Numbered from the stretch's first letter, positions 9,067-16,350 are shown. The stretch: 64,000 bases of DNA from Gracilimonas sp. (GCF_017641085.1 NZ_JAEPPI010000001.1:744001-808000); one strand, 5' to 3'. Notes: generated by a model from the sequence alone, not told the origin. Program-made: numbers and translations.

Positions 9067-9744
9067 ATGGAGAAATCGAAAAACTTTAAGCAGCAGGAAA
9101 TTCAACTCATCATTAAGAGGGTTTCTCAATTTCTGCAGAATAACAGAGCAGAAAGGGAAGCTCAAATACCTAAAGTTGCTCTTAAAAACGAAAATGTAGC
9201 CAATTGCACGCTGCTTCTGAACCGGGAAATGCTGCTGGAGAAAATGAAAAAGAATTCAGTGGTTGCGGAAATTGGAGTAGATGAGGGGCATTTTAGTCGT
9301 CTCATCCGGAATGTAGTTCAACCCAAAAAATTTCATTTGGTAGATATATGGGGTACCGATCGTTTTCATGAAGGTAAATACCAGGATGTGAAAGCCTGTT
9401 TCCAGGATGAAATTGACGAAGGAAAAGTGCAAATACACCGAAAACTTTCAACGGAGGCGGCAGTTGACTTTGAAGATGGATATTTCGACTGGATATATAT
9501 TGATACCGATCACTCATATGAAACTACCCGGGACGAACTTAACAAGTACGCTCCAAAAGTTAAAAAGGGCGGGATTATTGCTGGTCACGACTATGTTACA
9601 GGGAATTGGATTACTACCTACCGATACGGTGTGATTGAAGCCGTACACGAATTCTGTGTGAAAAACCATTGGGAACTACTGTATATAACGGTTGAGCCAA
9701 CAGAAAATCAGAGTTTTGCTATTCGAAAAATTCAGGATTCTTAG
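9067..9744 (+). CDS. class I SAM-dependent methyltransferase (Methyltransf_24 type)
   Basis: A 225-residue protein starting at ATG 9067, two bases after the wecE-like stop; an upstream start at 8992 would overlap that gene by 73 bases and add no conserved sequence. Motif I is VVAEIGVDEGHFSRLI, and the motif FDWIYIDTDHSYETT followed by KKGGIIAGHDYV is typical of the Methyltransf_24 group that methylates sugars and small molecules. As last gene of the glycosylation island, before a strong terminator, it probably O- or N-methylates the flagellin sugar. The N-terminal 50 residues are a charged helical extension. The substrate is inferred from neighbours only. Confidence 0.8.
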   Translation: MEKSKNFKQQEIQLIIKRVSQFLQNNRAEREAQIPKVALKNENVANCTLLLNREMLLEKMKKNSVVAEIGVDEGHFSRLIRNVVQPKKFHLVDIWGTDRFHEGKYQDVKACFQDEIDEGKVQIHRKLSTEAAVDFEDGYFDWIYIDTDHSYETTRDELNKYAPKVKKGGIIAGHDYVTGNWITTYRYGVIEAVHEFCVKNHWELLYITVEPTENQSFAIRKIQDS

Positions 9745-9780
9745 AACCCCTCTTTATTAGCAAGTGTAACGCTCGGAATT

Positions 9781-9817
9781 AAAACCGGCTGTCATAATAT
9801 GATAGCCGGTTTTTTTA
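9781..9817 (+). terminator. rho-independent terminator after the glycosylation island
   Basis: A 15-base-pair stem (9781-9795 with 9799-9813, one G-U pair, three-base loop) is followed by a T run to 9817. It ends the plus-strand island and isolates flagellin transcription. Confidence 0.9.
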
Positions 9818-9922
9818 TGCTTTTAATTAGAGCTTATATAGAAATATCTGACGCACACAAGAACAGGTATTCATGAAAATTACATTTTAGGTTAATCCAA
9901 CTTATTTTCAATTATCTGTCAT

Positions 9923-9948
9923 AAAGGGCCTTTGAGGGCTCTTTTTTT
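9923..9948 (+). terminator. second terminator upstream of flagellin
   Basis: Stem AAAGGGCCT (9923-9931) pairs with GGGCTCTTT (9936-9944) with two G-U pairs, a TTGA loop and a T run to 9948. It gives extra insulation between the island and flagellin. Confidence 0.7.
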
Positions 9949-9975
9949 GTTTAATGAAATTATTTAAGGAATAAT

Positions 9976-10002
9976 TTAAGAACGCTATTTCACCTACGAT
10001 AA
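9976..10002 (+). promoter_or_regulatory. candidate sigma-28 (FliA-type) promoter of flagellin
   Basis: TTAAG at 9976-9980 and TACGATAA at 9995-10002 resemble the sigma-28 TAAA / GCCGATAA elements with about 15 bases between. Transcription would begin near 10009, about 50 bases before the flagellin ATG. No sigma-54 GG-N10-GC pair was found here. The match is partial. Confidence 0.4.
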
Positions 10003-10059
10003 CTTGAGTAACCAAAGCAACTCATAAGAAACTTTAATTAATCAAAAAGGTGAAATATC

Positions 10060-11022
10060 ATGGCAAGTTTTGGAGATTTAAACAGAGTAAATACTAACGT
10101 TCAATCGTTAGACTCACAGTTATCACTGAACCGAGTAAACCGTGACCTTGCTGACAGCCGTATGCGTATGTCAACCGGTCTTAAAATCAACAAAGCAGAA
10201 GACAACGCTGCCGGGTACTCGATTGCAACCAAATTGAAAAGTAGAACAGCCGGACTGGAGCAAGCCCTTCAGAACGTAGGCGATGCCAAGTCTGTACTCG
10301 ATATTGCGGAGTCCAGCTTCGACACCATCATGGACAGCCTCGTTGAGATGAAAGGTCTGGCTACCCAGGCTGCCAACGATACATTAGGCGACACCGAGCG
10401 TGGCTACATCGGCGACCAGATCAAAGCCCTGGGCGACGACATTAACGAAATCGCTAACCAGACCGTATTCCAGGACTTCGATCTGCTGAACGGTGACGCT
10501 GCTGGCGACATGTCCGGATCACTTGACCTTACCTTCCAGGTAGGTGAGCGTGCTTCTGACACCATCAGCACTTCCATCGACGCTGTAAACGTTGGTGAGC
10601 TGTTTGCTGCTTCCGGAGATGCTTCTCTGGGTGCTACAACAACCGCCGGTGGTGGTGCTGCTGCAGGTGCTGCGATTTCAGCTACTGCGGCTACAACCAG
10701 TGGACAAGGTGCATTGACTTTCGCTGCTACAGCAACTTCTTCTGACTTCCGTAGCTTCCTGAGCTCTGTTGACAGTGCAATTGATGAAATGTCGAACCGA
10801 GTGAACGACATTGGTATTACTCAGTCTTCTCTATCTGTACGTGAAGAGACCTTGTCTGAGTCGATCAGCGCAAACGAATCTGCCAAGTCTCGTATCATGG
10901 ATACCGACTTTGCGAAAGAACAAAGTAAATCTGTTAAGCTTCAGATTCTGCAGCAGACTGCAACATCATCTCTGGCGCAAGCTAACATGGGACCACAGTC
11001 TGTACTTGGATTCCTCGGATAA
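10060..11022 (+). CDS. fliC: flagellin, filament subunit
   Basis: A 320-residue flagellin with ATG 10060 preceded by a good Shine-Dalgarno (AAAGGTG). The conserved N-terminal D0/D1 region (residues 1 to about 140) carries MSTGLKINKAEDNAAGYSIA at about 37-56, and the C-terminal D1/D0 region (about 235-320) ends MGPQSVLGFLG. The middle is very short and beta-like, with a Thr/Ser/Ala/Gly-rich stretch at about 185-230 that offers many O-glycosylation sites. It forms the filament and is exported through the flagellar apparatus with FliS, then folded under FliD. A glycosylation island lies immediately upstream. Codon use is more biased than in the neighbours (GCT, AAC, CTG), fitting high expression. 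Confidence 0.95.
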   Translation: MASFGDLNRVNTNVQSLDSQLSLNRVNRDLADSRMRMSTGLKINKAEDNAAGYSIATKLKSRTAGLEQALQNVGDAKSVLDIAESSFDTIMDSLVEMKGLATQAANDTLGDTERGYIGDQIKALGDDINEIANQTVFQDFDLLNGDAAGDMSGSLDLTFQVGERASDTISTSIDAVNVGELFAASGDASLGATTTAGGGAAAGAAISATAATTSGQGALTFAATATSSDFRSFLSSVDSAIDEMSNRVNDIGITQSSLSVREETLSESISANESAKSRIMDTDFAKEQSKSVKLQILQQTATSSLAQANMGPQSVLGFLG

Positions 11023-11050
11023 TATTCAGAAATCCAGCGAACAACATAGT

Positions 11051-11088
11051 AAATCCATATCGCTTAAAAGGGCGGTATGGATTTTTTT
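11051..11088 (+). terminator. rho-independent terminator of flagellin
   Basis: A 12-base-pair stem (11051-11062 with 11073-11084, one G-U pair) with a 10-base loop is followed by a T run to 11088, 28 bases after the flagellin stop. Confidence 0.9.
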
Positions 11089-11125
11089 ATTGATAGAAGA
11101 TGGAAGGCTCAGTTTTTTTACCTAT

Positions 11126-11149
11126 ATTTAAGACAATTAACTCTTAAAT
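11126..11149. promoter_or_regulatory. palindromic operator site 1, upstream of the Rrf2 gene
   Basis: Perfect inverted repeat ATTTAAGA-N8-TCTTAAAT ending 7 bases before the Rrf2 ATG. The same design recurs at 11624-11647, 17534-17557 and 17601-17624. It probably mediates autoregulation by the Rrf2 protein. Confidence 0.65.
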
Positions 11150-11156
11150 AGATTCT

Positions 11157-11609
11157 ATGTTGTTATCAAAGTCTTGTGTGTATGGTTTGAGAGCCAGTTT
11201 ATACCTTGCTTCGAGAGCTGAGCAGGAGTATACATCTATTCGAGAAATTAGCGAAGAGCTGGAGATTTCCTTCCATTTTCTTACGAAGATACTGCAACAG
11301 CTTACCGCAGATTCTTTAATGGAATCCTATAAAGGGCCAAATGGAGGAATCCGCCTATCGGAAAAAGGAAAGAAGGCAACTTTGTTAGACGTGGTTATTG
11401 CGATAGATGGACCGGGACTTTTCACACAATGCGCACTTGGCTTGCCGGGATGCGGATCATCGGCTCCATGCCCATTACACGATAGCTGGCTGACTGTTCG
11501 CGAATCGATTAAGGAAATGCTGGAACGTACCGACTTGAAGCATCTAGCCCGTGAAGGGAGAGCGAATAAGTTTCGCATCACTGCTGATGGGTCATTTGCC
11601 TGGCAGTAA
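11157..11609 (+). CDS. Rrf2-family transcriptional regulator, probably Fe-S/NO sensing
   Basis: A 150-residue Rrf2 protein: an N-terminal winged helix (SKSCVYGLRASLYLA, IREISEELEIS, FLTKILQQL, GPNGGIRLSEKG) followed by three cysteines, Cys92, Cys99 and Cys105, in QCALGLPGCGSSAPC. NsrR, IscR and related regulators bind a [2Fe-2S] or [4Fe-4S] cluster with three Cys in this place. Located immediately before a ScdA/RIC gene and near nirK, it is most likely an NsrR-type sensor of nitric oxide. A palindrome lies just before its own start and before three other genes of the cluster. Which ligand it senses is inferred from neighbours. Confidence 0.85.
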   Translation: MLLSKSCVYGLRASLYLASRAEQEYTSIREISEELEISFHFLTKILQQLTADSLMESYKGPNGGIRLSEKGKKATLLDVVIAIDGPGLFTQCALGLPGCGSSAPCPLHDSWLTVRESIKEMLERTDLKHLAREGRANKFRITADGSFAWQ

Positions 11610-11623
11610 AAAAATTAAAACTA

Positions 11624-11647
11624 ATAAAAGATAAAATACTCTTAAAT
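11624..11647. promoter_or_regulatory. palindromic operator site 2, abutting the scdA start codon
   Basis: ATAAAAGA-N8-TCTTAAAT, directly adjacent to the ATG at 11648. The inner eight bases, TAAAATAC, are nearly the same as in the nirK-proximal site (CAAAATAC). Confidence 0.65.
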
Positions 11648-12352
11648 ATGGTTAATTCAGAAACACTATCACAGAAAACAGTAGGGCAGATTGTTGCCGA
11701 AGATTACAGAGCAGCGCAGGTATTAAGATCTTACGGTCTTGATTTTTGCTGTGGCGGAAAAGTATCGCTTGAGAAAGCCTGTACTAAAAAGGGCTTGGAT
11801 TTAAATAAAATTGAAACCGATCTGAATGCACTTGATTTAGATGCCGGTGAAAATCATAATTACAATGACTGGTCGCTGGACTTTCTGGTGGATTATATTG
11901 TTAACAATCACCATAGTTTTGTGCGGAAAATGCTGCCGGAAATTGATTTTTATGCTGAAAAAGTAGCAAGGGTACATGGCGAGAGAGATCCGGAACTGCT
12001 TGATATTCTTCAGAATGTACGGTTGCTGAGGAGTGAGATGCTCGGACACCTTCAAAAAGAAGAAGAGGAGTTGTTTCCCCGGATTAAAGAGCTGGTTCAG
12101 GATCAGAAAAAAGGATCGGTAAAAGAGGCTATCGTTGAAGCCCTGGAAGATGAGCATGATAAGGCCGGTGATTTAATGGCTAAGATCGAAGAACTAACCC
12201 AAGGCTTTAACCCGCCGGAAAATGCATGCGCTTCATACCGCGTTCTGTTCCAGAACCTTGAAGGCTTCCAGCAGGATTTACACAAGCATGTACACCTGGA
12301 GAATAACATTCTCTTTCCAAAAGCTTTGGAACTTGAGCAACGATTAAATTAA
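11648..12352 (+). CDS. scdA: ScdA/RIC (YtfE) iron-sulfur cluster repair di-iron protein
   Basis: A 234-residue protein with the ScdA N-terminal domain (VGQIVAEDYRAAQVLRSYG, then LDFCCGG with Cys34-Cys35) and a hemerythrin domain from about residue 75 whose iron ligands are visible in NNHHSFV, LQKEEEELFPRI, EDEHDKAGDL and HKHVHLENNILFP. RIC proteins repair Fe-S clusters damaged by nitric oxide or peroxide. It follows the Rrf2 gene by 38 bases and carries its own copy of the palindrome, consistent with induction by NO. Length and domain order match the family. A hairpin at 12357-12384 ends the pair. Confidence 0.9.
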   Translation: MVNSETLSQKTVGQIVAEDYRAAQVLRSYGLDFCCGGKVSLEKACTKKGLDLNKIETDLNALDLDAGENHNYNDWSLDFLVDYIVNNHHSFVRKMLPEIDFYAEKVARVHGERDPELLDILQNVRLLRSEMLGHLQKEEEELFPRIKELVQDQKKGSVKEAIVEALEDEHDKAGDLMAKIEELTQGFNPPENACASYRVLFQNLEGFQQDLHKHVHLENNILFPKALELEQRLN

Positions 12353-12356
12353 GAGT

Positions 12357-12384
12357 GAAAGGGTGATGGTATAGTCACCCTTTC
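12357..12384 (+). terminator. hairpin terminator after scdA
   Basis: Perfect 10-base-pair stem (12357-12366 with 12375-12384), eight-base loop, then a T-rich stretch. The T run is broken, so termination may be partial. Confidence 0.65.
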
Positions 12385-12469
12385 CTTTACTTCATTTTAA
12401 CTACACATAAGAGGTGTAATGTAAGTTGGGTCGTTTTGCGCTCCGCTAACAAACAACTAATAAATTGCT

Positions 12470-14290
12470 ATGCAAAATTCTCTTCACTCTTTCTCTATTC
12501 CTGTAATGGGAACGGGGCATTCAATCGACTCACCGATTAGAGTAGCTCCATATGGAATCAACTCGGTAATTTCAATTGTTGATGATCTTCTGATTGAGCG
12601 CATCAGAAAGCATTATGCTACTCTTTTTGAGCTTCCCTATGAGAATATTCCAAGGAATGCAGAAGATGGACGGGCTCGACGGATAACCGCTTATCTCGAT
12701 CTGGTACAGGAAATCGTGAATCAGAAATTTGAAGCGATCAAAAGTCAGCCTTTTTTCGAGAACAATGAGAAGTCGAAGTACTTTGAAATGCTTCCTAACG
12801 CTTCCGGTATCAAGAAAAAGTATCAGGATTTATTAAAGACGAGTCCGGGGCAGAATCGGGAAGAACTGGCTTCAAACCTAAACAACAAAATGCAGCACGG
12901 CTCTATCGACGTTAACATAATGTCAAAAGTAGATGGTTTCAGTTTTCCGAATAGCGGACAGCCCATGACAGCAGAATACAGCGATGGCAGTGCTGCACTA
13001 CGGGGATATGCAAACAGCCAACTTTCTTCCAGTCTTATTCTCTCAGCCGGCTTCAATCCCCGTTTATATAATTACCTGGCAGAGTTCGAAGATTTCTATC
13101 GGGATGTAAAAGGTCAGATCAAAAAGAAAATTATTCTGAAGGTGAGTGATTTTCGGTCCGCATTGATACAGGGAAAATACCTGGCAAAAAAGGGGTTGGA
13201 AATATTTGAATATCGTATTGAGTCTGGCTTAAACTGTGGGGGACACGCATTCGCCTCCGATGGGTATTTATTGCCGTCCTTACTCAAAGAATTCCGTGAG
13301 AAGAAAGAGATGTTGAGTTCTTCCATTCAGCCGTTGATTGAAAAGTTTTATGAAGAGGAACTTGGCCGCGAGTTTAGCGGTGAATGGGCCGGTAATCACC
13401 CCAGAATTACCGTACAGGGTGGAATTGGTACCAGCGGTGAAGCAAGGCGTTTACTGGAAGATTTTGAAATGGATGCCACCGGATGGGGGAGTCCGTTTCT
13501 GATGGTTCCTGAAGCTACAACGGTTGACGAGCCAACTATGCAACTTCTGCAAGAGTCCAAAGAAGAGGACCTGTATCTGTCGGGAGTTTCACCTCTGGGT
13601 GTTCCTTTCAACAATGTGAAAAATACGGGTTCGGCAAAATGGCATCAAAAGCGAATAGAAAAAGGCAAACCCGGCTCGCAGTGCCCAAAAGGTTTTTTGG
13701 AGTCCAATACGGAATTTACGGAGAACCCGATTTGTACAGCCTCAACGCAATACCAATTGCTGAAGATTGACCAGATTAATCAGAGTGAAGTATCTGATGG
13801 TTTAAAAGCAAAGCAACGGGAGAAAGTGCTGGATAAAGCTTGTCTTTGTGATCACCTGGGAAATGGAGCTTTAATTACATTGGGAATTTTGAAGCCTAAC
13901 CGAGCCCCGCAAGCGATTTGTCCCGGCCCGAACATTGCATGGTTTAATCGGCAATACAGCCTTCAGGAGATGGTTGCTCATATCTATGGCAAAATTGACT
14001 CGTTGGTGCCGGTAAAACGCCCGCACATGTTTGCTAAAGAATTGGTGATGTATGTGGATTATTTTGAGGAGTTGATCAACCAGAGTGAAAGTCCCGCTGA
14101 TGATTTTAAAAAAATGACTCGCTTTAAGAAAAACCTGGAAGATGGAATGGCATACTGCCTTGAGATTTCAAAGGGGCAGGCTTATGAGTATGAGAATCTT
14201 GAATCGATTAGCAGGACAGTGGAAGAACAGAGTAAGCGGTTAGCTGAACTCTATGAGTCTTTTCAGTCTTCTGCGTTAGTTCTTGCTTAA
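12470..14290 (+). CDS. uncharacterised 606-aa protein, possible flavin TIM-barrel with cysteine set
   Basis: Not recognised as a named family. No signal peptide or membrane segment, so cytoplasmic. The start MGTGHSIDSPIRVAPYGINS and the block ITVQGGIGTSGEARRLLEDF (about 313-332) followed by GWGSPFL look like the barrel start and the phosphate-binding loop of FMN-dependent TIM-barrel enzymes such as glutamate synthase or nitronate monooxygenase. Six cysteines are Cys256 (LNCGG), Cys405, Cys422, Cys458, Cys460 and Cys484; the last five lie within 80 residues and could bind an Fe-S cluster. It sits between scdA and two NorB-like membrane proteins inside the nitrite/NO region, so a redox role there is likely. 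The fold and cofactors are inferences. Confidence 0.5.
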   Translation: MQNSLHSFSIPVMGTGHSIDSPIRVAPYGINSVISIVDDLLIERIRKHYATLFELPYENIPRNAEDGRARRITAYLDLVQEIVNQKFEAIKSQPFFENNEKSKYFEMLPNASGIKKKYQDLLKTSPGQNREELASNLNNKMQHGSIDVNIMSKVDGFSFPNSGQPMTAEYSDGSAALRGYANSQLSSSLILSAGFNPRLYNYLAEFEDFYRDVKGQIKKKIILKVSDFRSALIQGKYLAKKGLEIFEYRIESGLNCGGHAFASDGYLLPSLLKEFREKKEMLSSSIQPLIEKFYEEELGREFSGEWAGNHPRITVQGGIGTSGEARRLLEDFEMDATGWGSPFLMVPEATTVDEPTMQLLQESKEEDLYLSGVSPLGVPFNNVKNTGSAKWHQKRIEKGKPGSQCPKGFLESNTEFTENPICTASTQYQLLKIDQINQSEVSDGLKAKQREKVLDKACLCDHLGNGALITLGILKPNRAPQAICPGPNIAWFNRQYSLQEMVAHIYGKIDSLVPVKRPHMFAKELVMYVDYFEELINQSESPADDFKKMTRFKKNLEDGMAYCLEISKGQAYEYENLESISRTVEEQSKRLAELYESFQSSALVLA

Positions 14291-14305
14291 AAAGAACATT
14301 CCCCT

Positions 14306-14743
14306 ATGCCACTAATAACTCGTCTGTTTCTAAAAACCGGGCTGGTTTATTTTTTAGGAGCGTTGCTGGTTGGGATACTTCTTCAGGTTGATGCTCTTGG
14401 GATTCCTAACCTGGTTCCCATGTTCTGGCACATGTTAATGGTAGGGTGGATAACCCAAATTATTATGGGCGTTTCGTTGTGGATGTTTCCGGGCAGAATC
14501 AAAGAAGAGAGCTTTCAAAATCAAAAATGGGCGTGGCTTGCCTATGGATTTCTGAACCTGGGATTGATCCTGCGGTTCGCCTCTGAACCAATGATAGTTC
14601 TTTCAGAAGGATATCATTGGAAGATTCTGCTCGTTATTTCAGCTATTCTTCAATTTGTGGCTGTACTTTGTTACGTAATTGAAATCTGGCCCCGGGTACT
14701 TTCAAAAGCGCAGCGGCGTAAAAAGAATAAAAGCTCACGCTGA
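14306..14743 (+). CDS. small four-helix membrane protein resembling oxidase subunit I helices (a)
   Basis: A 145-residue inner-membrane protein with four predicted hydrophobic segments and a basic C-terminal tail. The segment FWHMLMVGWITQIIMGVSLWMFPGR places a histidine and the GW-x2-Q-x2-MG-x3-W-x2-P pattern as in the second and neighbouring helices of heme-copper oxidase/NorB subunit I, but the protein is far too short to be an oxidase. It is paralogous to the next gene, which starts one base after its stop. Membership of the nitrite/NO region suggests a role in NO tolerance or heme/copper handling, perhaps like NnrS; this is inference. Confidence 0.6.
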   Translation: MPLITRLFLKTGLVYFLGALLVGILLQVDALGIPNLVPMFWHMLMVGWITQIIMGVSLWMFPGRIKEESFQNQKWAWLAYGFLNLGLILRFASEPMIVLSEGYHWKILLVISAILQFVAVLCYVIEIWPRVLSKAQRRKKNKSSR

Positions 14744-14744
14744 T

Positions 14745-15161
14745 ATGACACTCCCATCTCGCTTGCTGATTAAGAGTTCACTCATTTGCCTGTTAGTTGG
14801 AGTATTGCTTGGTGCGCTGATCTTAATCAATAAAGCGTTGAATATTGACCCTGAAATTTGGGGGCTTCTGCCGGTTCACATCGAGCTGATGATATTCGGC
14901 TGGATCATCCAGTTTACCCTGGGCGTGGCTTACTGGATTTTGCCCCGATATCTTAAGGGTGAAGCGAGAGGTAATCGCCTTCCTGCTTACCTCATGGTCT
15001 TACTCTTTAACCTCGGAATTTGGTTAATGGTTTTTGCTGAATTAACCGAGGCGGGTGATTATATACACCTTGTTGCACGAGGGCTTGAGTTCTCAGCCGT
15101 AGTACTATTTATAAGCCTGCATTGGAAAAGAATTGTAAGCTTTAACAAAAATAGGCATTAA
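14745..15161 (+). CDS. small four-helix membrane protein resembling oxidase subunit I helices (b)
   Basis: A 138-residue membrane protein from ATG 14745, one base after the stop of its paralogue; the frame is open further upstream inside that gene, but the ATG begins the hydrophobic N-terminus correctly. It shares the arrangement HIELMIFGWIIQFTLGVAYW-x-LPR with the previous protein (H-x6-GWI-x-Q-x3-G-x3-W-x2-P). Four hydrophobic segments, His in helix 2. The two probably form a heterodimer of the inner membrane, possibly binding heme between conserved histidines. Function unknown; the downstream DUF302 gene is convergent and overlaps by 4 bases. Confidence 0.6.
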   Translation: MTLPSRLLIKSSLICLLVGVLLGALILINKALNIDPEIWGLLPVHIELMIFGWIIQFTLGVAYWILPRYLKGEARGNRLPAYLMVLLFNLGIWLMVFAELTEAGDYIHLVARGLEFSAVVLFISLHWKRIVSFNKNRH

Positions 15162-15544
15162 AGCTTGTCAATAACACGCTTCAGCATATTCTGTACATCC
15201 TTAGCAACATCACCTAATTCTGCGTTTTCAATAGCCTGCATGGAGGCAATAGGGTCAACGGCAGATACTTCTACTTCACCGGAATCATGCTCCTGAACAA
15301 TTACATTGCATGGAAGCATTAATCCGATATGACCTTCAGCTTGTAGCGCTTTATGTGCATTGGGCGGATTGCAGGCTCCTAAGATTCGGTATTTCCGAAA
15401 ATCTACGTCCAGTTTCTTTTTGAGTGTTTCCTTAATGTCGATTTCAGTGAGCACACCAAAGCCTTCTTCTTTTAAAACGGCTGTGGTTTTCTCAATTGCA
15501 TCGTCAAAAGAGAGATCGATTTTCTTGCTGAAATGATAAGACAT
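15158..15544 (-). CDS. DUF302 protein
   Basis: A 128-residue protein matching DUF302: SYHFSKKIDLSFDDAIEKTTAVLKEEG-like start, ACNPPNAHKALQ and IGLMLPCNVIVQE blocks around two cysteines. Such proteins form small homodimeric domains often found beside sulfur, copper or redox genes. It is the last gene of a minus-strand group DUF2892, thioredoxin, OsmC, DUF302, and ends overlapping the convergent membrane-protein gene by 4 bases. Biochemical role unknown; redox or metal-linked by context. Confidence 0.8.
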   Translation of the reverse strand: MSYHFSKKIDLSFDDAIEKTTAVLKEEGFGVLTEIDIKETLKKKLDVDFRKYRILGACNPPNAHKALQAEGHIGLMLPCNVIVQEHDSGEVEVSAVDPIASMQAIENAELGDVAKDVQNMLKRVIDKL

Positions 15545-15571
15545 TGTATCTAAGATTTGTGTTCGGATTTA

Positions 15572-16021
15572 TTAATTCAACACGGCTATTGTCACCTTTG
15601 GTTCCAGTATGATTTCGGTTTTTAAAGACCTGGAAATAAGACACGCTTCTTCGGCTTTTTCCAGAATCCGGTAAGCTTTGTCTTTGGCTTTTTCATCGGT
15701 AATTACAAGCCTGGGCTTCAAATAAACCTCTTTGATTGCATATTTGCCCTCTACCTTTGCAAGCACACCGGTTGATGGTACATCCAGAGATTCATAGTCG
15801 AGTTTAGAATATTCTGCGATCGCAGCAAAAGTAGTCATAAAACAACTGCTTATAGAGGCGACGAAAAGATGCTCCGGTGACCAGATCCCTTCAATCCCTC
15901 CGGGGAAATCGGGTGGAGTGGCCACTTCAATTTGGTCATCGAGTTTATCAGAACTCAACGTTCCAATGCGGTCGTGTTCCCATTTAAGATCCACATCATA
16001 CAGGTGCTTGTCAGCCATCAT
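15572..16021 (-). CDS. OsmC-family peroxidase-like protein
   Basis: A 149-residue OsmC-fold protein. It has the SPEHLFVASISSCFMTTF motif with one conserved cysteine and a second in EEACLISRSLKTEIIL, the pair used by OsmC/Ohr enzymes to reduce organic hydroperoxides. Two adjacent ATGs begin it; using the first (16021) overlaps the thioredoxin stop by 4 bases, supporting coupling. Thioredoxin or a lipoyl protein could supply electrons. The exact subfamily (OsmC, Ohr or YhfA-like) is not resolved. Confidence 0.85.
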   Translation of the reverse strand: MMADKHLYDVDLKWEHDRIGTLSSDKLDDQIEVATPPDFPGGIEGIWSPEHLFVASISSCFMTTFAAIAEYSKLDYESLDVPSTGVLAKVEGKYAIKEVYLKPRLVITDEKAKDKAYRILEKAEEACLISRSLKTEIILEPKVTIAVLN

Positions 16022-16344
16022 GATTGCTCCAGTTTTTGTTCAATAATTTGCTTTAGCTGCGGCATTTGTACAACGCCCGCTTGTTGCCAAAGCACTTCTC
16101 CTTTTCGGAAAAGAATAAGATTTGGGATGCCTCTAACCTGATATCGAATAGCTACGTCAGGATTCCGTTCAGTATCAATTTTGATAATGTTTAACCGATC
16201 TCCCATTTCAGATTTCAGTTGTTTTAAAATAGGGGGCATCATTTTACAGGGAGCACACCAATCGGCATAAAAATCAACCAAAACGGGTGTTTCACCTTTT
16301 ATGAGTTCGGAGAATGATTTCTTTTTCGTGTCGTTGCTTTCCAT
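16018..16344 (-). CDS. thioredoxin
   Basis: A 108-residue thioredoxin with VDFYADWCAPCKMMPPIL (WCAPC active site rather than the standard WCGPC) and the cis-proline loop RGIPNLILFRKG. No signal peptide, so cytoplasmic. Seven bases after the DUF2892 gene and overlapping osmC, it is probably the electron donor for the neighbouring OsmC-type peroxidase. The Gly-to-Ala change in the active site should shift its redox potential slightly; this variant is common in thioredoxin-like proteins. Confidence 0.9.
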   Translation of the reverse strand: MESNDTKKKSFSELIKGETPVLVDFYADWCAPCKMMPPILKQLKSEMGDRLNIIKIDTERNPDVAIRYQVRGIPNLILFRKGEVLWQQAGVVQMPQLKQIIEQKLEQS

Positions 16345-16350
16345 AATTAT

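Larger units (their letters stand above)
9745..10059. other. intergenic region between glycosylation island and flagellin
   Basis: 315 bases with no gene. It contains two terminator hairpins (9781-9817 and 9923-9948), a candidate sigma-28 promoter (9976-10002) and the flagellin leader with its Shine-Dalgarno. The stretch 9820-9920 shows nothing recognisable. Confidence 0.7.

Noticed and set aside
12410-12450. Possible sigma-54 site (GG-N10-GC) before the 606-aa protein
   Set aside because: Spacing fits only by choosing one of several G pairs, and the bases before the GC are not TT, so the -12 element is poor.
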